DNA of 64,000 bases, taken from positions 18,082,854 through 18,146,853 of the forward strand of contig NC_045147.1 of NCBI RefSeq assembly GCF_008831285.2. The letters run 5' to 3'. Below the pieces are notes generated by a model, which was not told the origin of the DNA, ran no database searches, and saw only the letters and a program-made list of their open reading frames with translations. Origin of the DNA: Nymphaea colorata. Taxonomy: Eukaryota > Streptophyta > Magnoliopsida > Nymphaeales > Nymphaeaceae. This document shows positions 35,590 to 49,100 of this stretch, in pieces (the first letter of the stretch is position 1; each line of letters opens with the position of its first letter). Both the position numbers and the translations under genes were made by a program.

Positions 35590-36569
35590 TGTTGCTTCAG
35601 ACTAATGACACCAGAGGAGAAGCAGAACCTCTTCCTCAGATACACAAGGAGGGAGGGAAACGCCTCCCCAGTTACAAAGCTTGGACGGCTTCCGGTTTAT
35701 GGCGCCGTCGCGGCCTGTACTTGCACGGGTGCCAAGAGCCGTCCATCGTCCACACGAACATGGTGATACCCCTCCATCTTGAAGATTTTGTTCCACCCAT
35801 TCGCGAGAACTCCCACCCGGATCCGGTCCATAGTGTTCTTGGGTATGCTTGGAATTGGGAAACACAAAAGCAGGTTGATTTATCAAGGGATTTCCGGAAA
35901 ACGACTTGTCAAGATATTTCACAAACCACAAATTCTTTCTCCTGTTTTGACACTCACACCGGAGCTCCCCGCGCTTATTTAGGGTTAAGATTGTTGGGCA
36001 TCTGAGCTGATTTTTGGTATAATGTAATAGAGGTTTTCTTACTACGGGCACAAACCTGTTGAATTGGGTCTTCCTAGATAAACCCGTTACAACTGTGCAT
36101 CCTGGTGGTTTTCAGTAGGCAAAGCCACTTCATTCCTACTGTTCTTAGGGTTGAGAACCGTTTTTGGGACAGTTTTACTGTATATTTTTCAACTCAAGCC
36201 ACGCATAATTCAATCAAACCGAAGACGCATCATCCACTTTAGGTCGACCAATTATAACTAACTGTGCACCATACTGATTTAAGTGAAAAAGAAAAAGTCC
36301 CGTATAATTCAAAAACATGGATTTGTAGATAACAGTTAGTCACCGTCAAAGCTCCTCCAGCAAGCGAGTCTACTATTGCTCGCGTTTCTGGTTTCCTGCA
36401 GTTCTTGACTTCTTCTGGAAACCGGCGGGGACATATAAGAAATTCGGACATCTGAACCTCATTTCTGAAATCAGGGGAAAGCGTCTGTCGGCTTGAAGAA
36501 AATTTTTCCCTCTCTCCTGGTTCATATCCGGGCTCCCCTCGCAGCAGGAGCCAAACCAAAAGGACTTAG
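35590..36569. promoter_or_regulatory. Shared divergent promoter region, PPR (-) and TruA (+)
   Basis: About 1 kb separates the two start codons and must carry both promoters and 5' leaders. A 149-codon open frame on the minus strand (35602-36051) has no ATG and opens with GTG. I could not recognise it and treat it as chance or leader sequence. Confidence 0.5.
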
Positions 36570-39500
36570 ATGGGTCATGGCGTTGCAGGTGTAACATGCA
36601 GTAGGCTGCCTCCGCTTCATCCCGCCAACGTCTTCCCGGCCACTTTCTTCTTTCCTTCAAGAACTCTGCGCGTCCCACTCGCTCATCACTTCGGGGTTTC
36701 TCTATGTCGTGCTCCTTCACAAAGAAAATTTTGGTGCTGTACCAGCCATCTTGGGGATAGTTCTGAGCTAGGGGAGGATAGAACTTGTCCTGCGGACTCC
36801 CCTCCTCTGCCTCAATGGAAATGGCGTCTGGTGATTGCATATGATGGTACCAAGTACGCGGGTACGATTTTATGATGCACACACGTCTTTGAGGTGGATT
36901 TGCTATTTTTCTCCGTCTTTTTTAGCCTTCCCTTCCGCTTGTTAATTGTGCATTTTCTTTCAAAGGCATCTGGTAGCATAGTGAAGCTTGCCGGTCCGAA
37001 AATGATGTACAAGGATTCCTTAGACCAAGTGAAAAACTTCTCGGAAAAATTTTTCGTTTTATGGGAGCAAGTAGTGGAAGATTCTTATGAGGGACATGTT
37101 GGCTAGTCTGCTATATTGCGCCCTTGAGCTGATCCTTTTGCTTGGCTGGCATGATGCCTTGTTTTGTCCTCACAATGAAAGCGCTATTTGGTTGCGCAGC
37201 ATGGGAATGAACTTGATGCTGGCAAATAACTGATTCTGCCCATCTTGTGGATAACTGGAAGAGGAGTTTTAGTTTCCAAAAACCTTGATTTAACATTGTA
37301 GGATAACCATTACGTATTTATAATTCACTTATTGAAGGCGTCTATTTTTCAAAGTACTAGCTTTATATGTTCTGGTATCATAATCTTACCGATATTGTAC
37401 ATTGTAATGATAGGCATTGTCTTATAAATAATGAAAAGCAGACGGATTCATATGACTTGTGATTGGTGGATTGGACTCTTTTGTGTTTATTATATTTGTT
37501 TCAGTTCAGTTTGGATGATTAAACATCTAAAAAAACTCACGTAACTTGAGTGGCTGGTTGTTGATGGTTTGCTTGATGGGTTTAAGACTTTGATCTACAA
37601 AAGGAAAGGAATAGCTCTGCCCTGGATTTCCTGTACTTGTATCAAACTGTGGTTGTCTTTCTTTCAGAGGTGGTTCCTTTATTTCTTATAGTGAATAAAT
37701 GGATACTAAGAACGTGCAAAGATACATAGGATTAAGGAAACATCTCCAGCATGCTGTCATTGTCTTTGTGCTCGATATGGCATCTGAGTTCCTTAACTTT
37801 TTGTTCTCATAGTGATGCTACAGGTATTATTTATTTTTCCTTTGTCGGAGAAATGAAATGAGAACGATGAGAAGAAAAATATGCAAGAAAAGCTTTCTTC
37901 AACTGATCATGGCTTTATGACTTGTTAGGTTGGCAGTATCAGCAAACTCCAGCCACCGTCCAGTCCACCGTGGAGAATGCCTTAACAATTGCCACGAAAT
38001 TGGGGCGACGTGAACTTGGTTTGGTTGGGGCAAGTAGGACTGACACTGGAGTTCATGCATGGGGTCAGGTTTGTCTCCCTAGGTGGCTGTGGACAGCATG
38101 ATTGATGAAAATGTGCAAATTCATGAACAGTTCAGATGTGGTTTTCAACACTGTACTAGCTCCAGAGAAATGGAATTGCAGACCAGTTTGACAAATGGCT
38201 GGGGATATCTGCAGGATATTATAATTAGCCTGTCAACATTTTCAATATTATTTTCTGTTACATCTCAGGGGACTTTCATTCATAAATCTTTGCCTCTCTC
38301 TGTTAACCCTTCATTTGCAATCCCTAGCTGTCATGATTTCTTATTTATCAGAACTTGTCAAACATTCGGTGTTCTATCAAATTTTTATTCATCGAAGTTA
38401 AAGATTCAATTTTTTTTCAGTCAACCTTGTCATCTAGATCGTGACGGAAAGAATGTCTAACTAATAGGTTTCGCCGTTTCGGTATATTTTCAGGTTACAC
38501 ACTTTGTGACGCCTTTTCCTTATGACACTCTAGTGGAACCGCATGCTGCACTTAATGGAATACTTCCTCCTGACGTTCGAGTGAGAGAAATTAGTCCTGC
38601 ATTGCCTGAGTTTCATGCTCGCTTTGCTGCACACAGCAAAATTTATCATTATAAAATATATGCTGCAGCTGTCATGGACCCATTTCAGCGATTTTATGCC
38701 TATCATTGTGCCTTCAAACTCAATGGTGATGCTATGAGGGAAGCTGCAAAATATTTCATCGGAAAGCAGGACTTCTCTGCCTTCTCTAATGCTCAGCACA
38801 ATGATAGGAAGCTTGATCCTGTTAAGGAGATTTTTCGTTTTGACGTTATTGAAATGGTACTTAAGTCACACTTTGTACTAATTGCAACTCTCCTTTTAGT
38901 GAAGAAAATTACTGGTTCTTTTTTAATTTTTGTTTTTTTGGGGCTTCTTTCATTATTCTCATTTTCTTCCTATTTCACATGTCTGCACCTCAAAGTGCCA
39001 GGTTTTTTGGAAGTGGTAAGTGGGAGTTGTTCTGAACAGTCAAATGACAAAATATTTTTTCCTTTTGTTTGTTCTCCTTGGCACTCTTATCTTCAATCAA
39101 TTCCTTATCTGCTACGAATGCTACAGTTTGGCTTTGACTAATATATGGACTTCATTTTCTCCTATCTCTCTTTCTGGATAGGGTGATCTTTTGCAGCTTG
39201 AGGTTGAAGGTTCTGGTTTCTTGTATAAGCAGGTTCGGAACATGGTATGACATCTCTATCTGAGATCATAAAGCTGCAATCTGTTGCTTTGTTAGACCAA
39301 GTTGTCTGAACATTTTTACTTCCTAATGCTAATTTTATGATACCAATGACTATTATGGGTATCCTCAATTTTCTGGTGGAGATGTTCATGCCTTTCTATT
39401 TAGTAATTATTTGTTGTGGAATTGCCTATCTACAATGTGAAAGCAATAACCATTCAGCATGTAAATATGATAATTTTTTTTCATTCCTGGAGAATAACTC

Positions 39501-39785
39501 ATGCCTCTGCTGTGACTGCTGAAACTGTGTAAATTCACTTTTCTGCAGGTCTCCTTGCTGATTCAAGTTGGGAAGGAAGCACTCCCTCCAAATATTGTCC
39601 CTGAAATTCTGGGAACCCGCGACCGAAGGGAACTTGCAAAGGTTGCTGCCACTGCCCCACCTCATGGACTCTGCCTTGTATCTGTCAACTACAGCCAAGA
39701 AATCCTCCAGTCTCCACCCGGTTCTCCGCCCATTAGTTTTGGCAGGACTCATCAACTAACCAAATGTAAGCTTCCATTTTACTAA
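36570..39785 (+). CDS. TruA-type tRNA pseudouridine synthase, 5 exons
   Basis: TruA-family enzyme that isomerises uridine to pseudouridine in tRNA, classically at positions 38-40 of the anticodon arm. Exons are 36570-36861, 37929-38068, 38494-38856, 39182-39244 and 39549-39785 with GT-AG introns, giving 364 aa. Residues 1-85 form an N-terminal extension rich in Pro, Arg and Ser, probably an organelle targeting signal. The TruA fold begins at RLVIAYDGTKYAGWQYQQ. The catalytic aspartate is D136 in GASRTDTGVHAWGQ, the family signature. Further conserved blocks are NGILPPDVRVREI, FHARFAAHSKIYHYKIY, DFSAFSN and the C-terminal GSGFLYKQVRNMV. The protein ends in a short extension, HQLTKCKLPFY. ATG 36570 is the first in frame. 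Which compartment it serves is inferred, not shown. Confidence 0.94.
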
Positions 39786-42700
39786 TTACCAGCTGTTTAT
39801 ATGGCTCATTTGCCAAATAATTTTTTCAAATCTCTATCATATTCTTTAGTATTCCTATTGTGAATTTTAAGTCATGCATCCCGGAACATAGCTGAGTCCA
39901 TATCATTCGATTCTACCATCTGTGACAGCTATGGCCTTTTCACTCAAACCATATGTGAATGTGACAACGATGAACTTTTCCACAGAATCATGGTCCCATG
40001 CATTATGGTATAAGTCGACTGACTTGAAGCGATTCATTCTCCTTAAAGATAGATGATCTATCATGGTGGAGTGTTAAAGTCACCTTCATTCCTAACTTTT
40101 GCTGGCCTCAGCAGTTAAAGGTGAATAAACATTAAACAAAATGTGATTTAGGGTCGTAGACCACATTTGGGTCTTAATGCTGAGGGCATTAACTATGTTA
40201 AGATCCTGCTGGACGAGAAGCAAATGCATGAAATTTTGGTCGTCGAGTTCAGTCCAAAATATCCGATCAAACTCTGGGTTCAAATAAAAACTGATCAATT
40301 TTTTACCTGCTAGTCTGGCAATCGTCTGACAAGTGCCTTACTACAATGAACATGATATGGTGGCAAAGCACCAAGGGATAAAGGAATCTGACTAATGGTC
40401 TTTCACGCAACCTTGTTCTCTGCTTACAGGGCAAGCAAGCACTCTCGTTTATTTACAACTTGATCGAAATTCTCTCACTCAAGTCGGGGATCCTATCAAG
40501 CATTTCACAGAGTAACTCCATCACGCATACGAAATGACCACTACGAGGCAAATAAATTTGAGAAACTAACAATTTCCCATCTTACCGTAGCACCGAAGCT
40601 CCTTGAGGTTCCCTTTTACTCCAGAGGAAGCATCTCAGTGAACCAACTGGCAACAAAGTTATTCTTCCAGACCGGACTGAGAACCTCTGTGCTAATTGCA
40701 GACAACGCCTGCCCAGATCAATTCTGCTTTAAGAACACATCAGAGAAAACTTGCCAGGCCTCAAGGTTTGCCAACTTGACCGACTTCACTATCCCCTTAT
40801 GCACTGCTAAGTTGCGAAAACCCCACATCTTCCAGATAGCAATGCTAAAACAAGCTAGCCAATACCAGCAAAGCTCTTTACAATAAACTCAATCTATTTA
40901 TCATAATTGCCAGCTAGCCTTGATAGACACGATGCATATACCTTGCATGCGTAAATGCATCGCCATCAAAGCAGACACAACAAACATCTTTTCGAACTCA
41001 AAGGTGTTTACCTCAATGGAACTTAAGCACCTGCTGTGAATTTTCTAAATTCTAGTAGTGACGCTTCATTTTGACCCAAGAGTGGCACCCAAACGACAAA
41101 GGATCTGAAGTGGAGCTCATTTGCTTATGAGTCATGTCTATCTTGGTATGGCTCTTCTGGTCAGAATCATAACTGTACGAAAACGTGGATCTGATGATCC
41201 CTCCTTTTTGCATGGGATTGTAAGGAACAAGTCAGATTCATGGATTCGACAGGTAACAATACACAAAGACGTTATTTCGTCTTGCTCGATTAGAAATATT
41301 TTCATGTAATATTTGTCGGCTAAATTTATTCTGAAAATGGTAGATAAACGATAACATTTCAAAGTCATAGCTCCACATGGCATGTTGGCTGTTGCTATCT
41401 TTGTCTGACCCTAGTGTAGGTCACTGGGGCTTGTTCTTAAGACTTTTTCTTAATCCTTCTAATTTACCATTGTTCTCAAGAGGTTTTCTTCATCCTCCTA
41501 ATTTAACATTGTTCACAGTACCGTTCGAATCTTATCAGATATGAAAAAAAAAAGAAACCTTCTTCTTTTCGTTAAATTCGGTTGAAAAAAGCGCGAGGGT
41601 GTATGTAGCGACTTCATCGTTGCATCTTTCATTTCAAACTGAACACTTGGGAGATTTTCATGGAGAGCAAGGGTCAAGTATCTTGAGAATTTTAGGTATT
41701 TGCTTTTGAAACCACAGATGAACATGTTGAAGTTGTTGATCTGAGATGTTACCGCATCTCCCCGTACCCACCAAGAAAGGTCTTGTCACTGGTTCAGCCT
41801 GGTGATAACAGGTGCATGCTCGGGGCATTGTACATTAGGCTTCTTCCAACTTGAAGGCTTTAAGGCCACACAAGTTAGCCAGGTAGGCGGAACCCTTTTG
41901 AGTTGTCATGGGAGTTTGGGATGGATTGGGCTCAGCTCAATTTATAAAGAGCACTGCTGAGCTTGCGGAGCATCCCAACCAAAAAAACCAATCAGGTTTC
42001 AAGAAGTCCATCTCACCTCTTCAAACGTCAAAACTTGAAGCTGAACTATTACCATGACTTGTAAGCACTTTCCTCCGCAAGCTGGATGCAAACTGTAGCC
42101 CTTGACATCCTATTCGACTGCAACACTGGAGCCAGGAACTCTGAGTTGTTGCAGAGTGGAGAACCGTACACTTTTTAAGGTTAATCAGAACCTGATACAG
42201 TTTGAAGCAACAGAAACCATGTGGAATAAAGAAAATGAGTAGTGTAGCTCCAGGAGTGAAGACACTCTTTCTTTGGTAAAAGCATTGTTAATCTGATGGT
42301 GGCCCATTCCCTAATCAGAATGGCCCCTTAAGTGAAGGCATCTTTTTAATATGTAGAATCTGTAGATTGCCTTTTTTGTACAGTTTCCTTTCTGACCCTT
42401 GGAGTTTTTGTCTAGCTTTGGAAGGTTCTTTCTTTTATCCAAGAACCCTGCTTACCCAGCAGGGTTGCGCAACCGTTTTTTCACCCCTGTAACTGCAAGT
42501 TTCTGCATACTGTTTGGGTGCCACGACCCCCAGAAAAGGGTATCCTACTACAGGATTTCCTTTTTCTTTTGTTTATTTAACAAGCCCACGCTCATGACCA
42601 GCTGAATAAGCAATACTGTATGTGAGAACAGATTTATTTTCTTCCTGGACAACTTAATTTTTGACTTTCAACAAGACGCAATTTTAAATCAAATAAACGA

Positions 42701-43100
42701 AGAACCAAAGATACCTGAGAGTAGAAAAAATGGAATTTAAAACTATTGCACTTTCATTTCCTTAGTAGGCATACGCCATTCTATTACGAAGGTCCAAGGG
42801 ATCACTTTCAAGTGTACAGGGTATAGTTTCCAAACTTGAGAATCGCATATGCGATCACTTTTAAAGTACAGGGTATAGTTTTTTTCATGCTTTAGATAGA
42901 ATCATCTAAGGTAACTCAACGTCATACATAGATTACAATACAAGTTTTTCTCGGGTTTTTCTTTTTCCTTCCCATTGCAGTACACACAAATCCTATTTCG
43001 TCTCTTAGTATGTTGCTTTCTCTGCTTTCCAAATCCTTCTAAAAGTCAAATATCCTGCTTTGGACTTCAACCTCTCCAGTTTCTCATTCAGCTTCCCGCT
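39786..43100. other. Intergenic region between TruA and the 5'-nucleotidase gene (convergent)
   Basis: I find no exon set that makes a convincing protein. Short open frames (for example 40638-40886) lack recognisable domains. A short direct repeat, GTACAGGGTATAGTTT at about 42816 and again at about 42867 without the first base, lies near the nucleotidase 3' end. Confidence 0.6.
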
Positions 43101-46100
43101 CTAGCAACTGGTTGAGGGTAAATTTAGCATGTCAACTGTGAACTCGTTATGACCATCAAGTGAAGAGAGGGAATACGAGTCATGAGCAAGTCTCTGCAAC
43201 ACAGCACGATGAAGACAAGTTCAGTAGAACTACAAGGGCAAGTGAGGAAAAGGTTGGAATCTTGATGCAAATAAGAAGAAACATTTCCCTAATCAACAGA
43301 AATGACAACTAACAGTTATTCAAATAAAAATTGAGCCTGAGAGCAAGTTTCTAGAGACATAAGGTCCAAGTGGTTAATTACCTGCTCTTGTGACCGGAAG
43401 TACACAAATGGAGTATAATACAAGAAATTTGATACTCTAGATGTATATATGTCAGCATATCTGCAAAGTGCACAAGTTTTAATGAACAGATCAAGAAAAT
43501 ATTCCTTCAACTTGAGCAGTAACAATAAATTAGAAAGAAAGAAAAGAGGGTATCACTAACTTCTCAATTTGTCTTGTCAAGTGGCTTTTATCCCATAGCC
43601 CCGCACGGCAAAGATAACCCCACCTGGTAGGAACAAGAACAGATGTTACTGACAAGTACAGATATCCAACCATGAGATTAATTTAATAGGCCATAAAACC
43701 AATAGACAGTGTATCTTCAACATCAAGGATAAGCATAATAATGCATATTACTTTGCATATTTATAATGCACATTGAACTCCTTAAAAATAAATAACGGTA
43801 AGCATTAATCTGATAAAACAAAAAATCATACAGGCTACCATTTATCAGCCTTCACATAGCAATATCTTTAAACAGAGAACACTGAAATATGAATTCTCAA
43901 GAACAATATACAATTCGTACTTTCAACTGCATGCTAAAAAAATGGAAAAATGGAAAAAGATAGAATAGTTGAGCCCATGACAAAATTAAACTATCTAAAG
44001 TTCTTTATTTATCCATTACATGCATAAGGCTTCCAACAAAACTTCGTGGGAATAGTATTTTTATATAACATGGGTGCTTGATAACACTCCAGGTGAGAGC
44101 ATGCATAGTGACTTCAAAGAGAAAAACAGAATCCAATTCATTGCTATTATCAACATAACATTACTTACAATTTAAGGCAACCAGCAACACAGACTACCAT
44201 GCTACTCTTTGAACGGCTTCATATAGGTACAAAATGCATACTGAAAAATATACGAAGCAATGTAGAAAGAAAATCCAAACACATAAGCTCCTATCGAACA
44301 TTAACCTGATCATGCTTTGGTTTATCAGATCCTTGGTTTGCATTAAGCCTGACAAGGCCAGCCTAATGACAGGGCATTCCTTCAAGTATGGGCTTGGCTA
44401 ATGAAGAAGTTCATCCATAAGTTAACAATCATCCACAAGGCGAAAGCACATTAGTAGGATCCTCACTGGTTTAGTTGAAAATAAAGCTACTTCAAGCAGT
44501 ACACAATCAGTGCATCAGACAAAAAAAAAAAAATCAGAAGCTGCTTGCACATGGCTATCAAATCTAGAATATATTTTTATGCACAAACTACAGAGGATAT
44601 ATTTAAAGGAGGGGAACTGTCCTGGAACCCTTTTTGGGAATATATGAAACATAAGTTTGTGGTTACCTTTTATTGAATTTTTCTCCATCTGCTTCTAACA
44701 TGGGAGCAATTTTCTCATCCAATCTTTGCATAACAATCAGAAGCTTCTGCATGGTCTCTGTAAGTTCTTGATCACCCATACTGGTTGCAGCAAGAGTCTG
44801 CATAAAGGCATCAGAAAAGAATAATTATGGGAACTGCAACATCCCGGATTGAAAAAGAAGCACAAGTCAATCTACGCGAAAAAAAAAAATCTTTTGTGAC
44901 AATAGGTAAAGCATATGAAGCTCACAGATGACGATCTTGTACATTCAAACTTCTCTTTTCCAATTTTTTTCCTTCTCATTTCACATAGAAATTTACCAAC
45001 AGGAAATGTCTCAAAATCCATAGAGGCATAGACACTATTGATGAAGGATACTGGAACACCATCTATGGTACAGGTGTAAAACAAACTAAATGCTAAAAAA
45101 AGCTAAGGCATACTGATCATGTTGCAAGCCACACAAGTGATATATAAGAAACTCAAACAAGGTATAAGGCAGAAGTTTGGATAAATAGACTACACAGAAA
45201 CAGCTAGCTAAAGTTCACCTGTGCAGGACGCTCTTTTGTTCGCCGTTGTAATGCCAAGCGCAGCTGATTAAAAAGTTCCCCCACAGTTTCCTTTTGGTTG
45301 ATAAGTTTTATCAATGCAGTCCTATGATTTTTGCTATCAATGAGTGCCTTGTACTGAAAGTACACAATGATGGTAACATCAGTGAGCAATCTAGGAATAT
45401 GACTTTAAATGTGATTATGAAAACAATTTTGTCCATTATCAGTGCCACAGAAGTAACCTTCTCTTCAAAGCAACAGATGATAAAAGTAGAAGGTTGAAAT
45501 ACGGTTTGAAAAAAATACATCTGAATACATTCAAACCAGCTAAGAAGTAGGAACACCATCTTCTTGGAACAGATATTCCACAAATTCAAACAGGAAAACA
45601 TCAAATAGCAAGATTCACCTCTTCTTCCAGCTCCCGACAAATAAGAGCTGTTCTCCACCGCAAATGGACTTTGGATTGGCTAACATCAGTATAAATATGG
45701 TCTCCAACATATAGTATCTCATCACCATGAATATTTAAAAACTTCTCAACCATCAGGGCACTTCCTCCAGAGTAGAGTCCCCCTACCAGAGCAAGAAAAT
45801 GTAGTCTCATTGCAAAAAAGCACACAAAAAATGATGAACTATTGATGGAGACACTTTGTTCAGACTCCAGAGATGATTTTATGGCTATTATAGCCAAGTG
45901 ATCTAGTATAACCCAAGTAAATGCACACCTAGATAATATACCCAAAACAAAAGAGCTTGACATCAGTCTGAAAATGGCCTCATACCAAAAAACTTAGTAC
46001 AGAAACAAGAGTTGCTGATCCTAATGGCTTGAACACATCATGAATTTCAAACTGATACAGGAACCCAACGAAGGATACCGACTACAGAGCCATGTCAGAA

Positions 46101-49100
46101 CATGGAAGTAAAAAATGGCCCATCAAAAGCACCACCTCTTAGGCATTTCATCAATATGTATATTCTACTGAGAAAAAAAATTAAGTTTACCAGAGTGAGC
46201 CTTAAAACAAGGCCGCATCAGTCCATCCTCTGTCACAACCTCATACATTGGTTGAGATATTTGGAAGAATTCTGGTTTTCTTGCAGAAACTATTACCTGC
46301 ATAGAACATATGGGATAAAAAATATCATAAACCATTTGACATACTGCCTACACGTTGTTTTCTAGATATCCCTTTACAAACAGCCAACAAAAACTGTTGG
46401 AGAAAGTTTCATTGGTCATGTTCATGATAGAATTTGATTTCTGTGACCATGAGAAGTAGAATAAAAAAGCATAAAGGTTTTGCATTTTCTTGGAAAATTA
46501 ATGCACCGGGAGGATCTCACCATTTCAAAAAGATCTCTCCATCCCATATCATTTGGAAGGTACCTATTGAAAGCATGCTGCATCATTTTGTTTGTGTAAT
46601 GGTAATCTGAGTTTGTAATTAGCAGCAACTTTTTACCTGACTGAAAATATAGCAAAACAAATATCAGATCTACAAGTGGCAGGCTAAGCCGCTAAAGCTA
46701 AACACTGAAAGACATCAGGAATAATCATTTACCTCCTTTTGGTCCAGAAGAGCTAAAGGTAGCTCTGGATCAGGTATTACAAATCGTTCCGGCTCACCAA
46801 TAATCTCACTCTATGTGCAGGAAGATCACGCATTGGAATGTGAACGACCAAATCAATCTTAAAGGATGAGGCAACATAGATGCTTACCTTCAACCGCCCT
46901 TCTACATGAGCATTGAAAAGTGCCAAGGTAACCGCCTGACAAGAAATTATAATTTTCACCATCCTGCTTGATGTATTGCTATTGACAAAGACCTTTATCC
47001 ATGAATAAGGAAGGCAACAATTACTTTATAAAGCCCCCTGTAATCCAATGGCCCCAGCTCTGCTGGCAATGCACCTTCATCCAGTCTGTCAACCATCTAC
47101 AACAGAAAAAAAATGAAACAGCTTATTCCCAGGATAAAATGGTGAAAAATTGCAAATTTAGGTAAGAGAAAATGTAGAGGTTGCCCTTTTGTGTCCTTTT
47201 TGTTTCAAAAGGCCTATGTGTGCCCTTTTGTTTCAAAAGAGCTCATGATCAATTTAAGGTAGACATTACATTTTAACAGCAGCAACTTACTATAGACAAT
47301 TTGCTCATAAGTGAGAAGACGTGTGCTTTTGTTTGAGAAGGAACACTGGAACAGAGTCCAGCTCATAAAAATGTATTTTGTACGATTCAGATCTGTTTAT
47401 GTTATACGTCAGACTATTTAATGCACAAGGTTTAGATTCCTGTTTGTTTGGCTCGTCCAAGGAGATATATGAAGCTGAAACTCAAGGATGTGTTAATACG
47501 AACCATATATATATATATATATTGTAGAAACACGAACCACAAAGAGAGAGAGTGGAGAACGAACACACAATCTACGTGGAAAACCTCAGAAAGAGGTGAA
47601 AAACCACGGGGAGGCTCTGACCTAGGGGCTCACCGCAACCCCAGGAGAGAGAAAATTATATTTCACTTAATTCAACACTAAACACAAGTGACAAAATAAA
47701 GAGGGAGAGAGGAGAAGCCGCCTAGGGTACCGAGCCCGCCTCGGTACCCGCGCCCCATAGAACCGGGTCCAGGAATGGACCCGGTTCCCACAGCAACATA
47801 TTCTAACACTCCCCCTCAAGCTTGGCATACATGTCAAACATGCCAAGCTTGCTAACATTCTTTTCGAATGAAGAAGTACAAAGCCCTTTAGTTAGGACGT
47901 CTGCAACTTGATCTTCAGACTTCATATATGGCAGAATCAGCTCCTTTGAGTCAATGCGTTCCCGGATAAAATGACGGTCAATTTCCACATGTTTGGTCCT
48001 GTCATGTAGAACTGGATTATTGGCAAGATTAATCGCAGACTTGTTGTCACAGTACATCTTCATTTTATCTCCCAGTTCCACACCAATATCAGTCAAAAGA
48101 ATCTTCAGCCACAGCATCTCTGTAACCCCCATTGCAACAGCCCTGTACTCAGCCTCAGCACTAGACCTCGAACATACTTCTTGCCTCTTACTTCTCCAAA
48201 CAACTAGGTTACCTCCAAGAAAGATACAATACCCTGTAGTAGACCTCCTTGTGTCAGTGCAACCTGCCCAATCTGCATCTGAGTAGCCCTCAATAGTAAG
48301 TTTGTCTTGTCGAGTATACAGCAGTCCTTTTCCTGGGTCATTCTTTAGATATCCCAACACTCTTTCTGCACTCTTCCAGTGACAATCCGTGGGAGCATGC
48401 ATAAATTGACTTAGCACATTTACCGCATACGTGATATCAGGGCGAGTTAGAGTAAGATAGATAAGCTTACCTACTAGCCTCTGATATCGCCCTTTTCCTT
48501 CCTCATCCAGAATAGTGCCCGTCTTGATACTTATCTTAGTTCCCGACTCTATAGGAGTAAGATAGGGCCTACAACCAAGTTTACCTGTCTCCTTTAGTAA
48601 GTCGAGAGTGTACTTCCTTTGATTCATAACCAGCCCTGTCTCTGATCGAGCAATCTCTATCCCCAGAAAGTATCTCAGCTTACCCAGATCCTTGAGGTCG
48701 AATTCTTTAGCTAATCTCTCCTTCATCTTTCTGTTTTCTTCTTCATCACTGCCAGTGACAATCATATCATCAACGTAGACAAAGAGAAGACTCACCAGAC
48801 CATCTCTCTGCTTTATGAATAGGGTATGATCTCCATTTCCTTGCTTGTACCCAGTAGACTTCATAACGATCCTTAGTCTCTCAAACCAAGCTCTAGGCGA
48901 CTGCTTCAAGCCATACAAAGCTTTCTTGAGGTGACAACATTTTCCCTCTTGAACATACCCGGGAGGCATGCTCATATAGACTTCTTCCTCCAGATGGCCG
49001 TTCAAGAACGCATTTTTAACATCAAGCTGGTCCATGCGCCACTTCCTGTGCACAGCAAGAGCAAGAATAACCCTCACGGTCTTCAACTTTGCAACAGGGG

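Noticed and set aside
35602-36051. 149-codon open frame upstream of the PPR gene as an independent protein-coding gene
   Set aside because: It contains no ATG (it opens with GTG), I recognise no domain, and it overlaps the expected 5' leader of the PPR gene. Kept only as a low-level finding.
40638-40886. 82-codon open frame downstream of TruA
   Set aside because: No recognisable motif, low-complexity end and no supporting exon around it.
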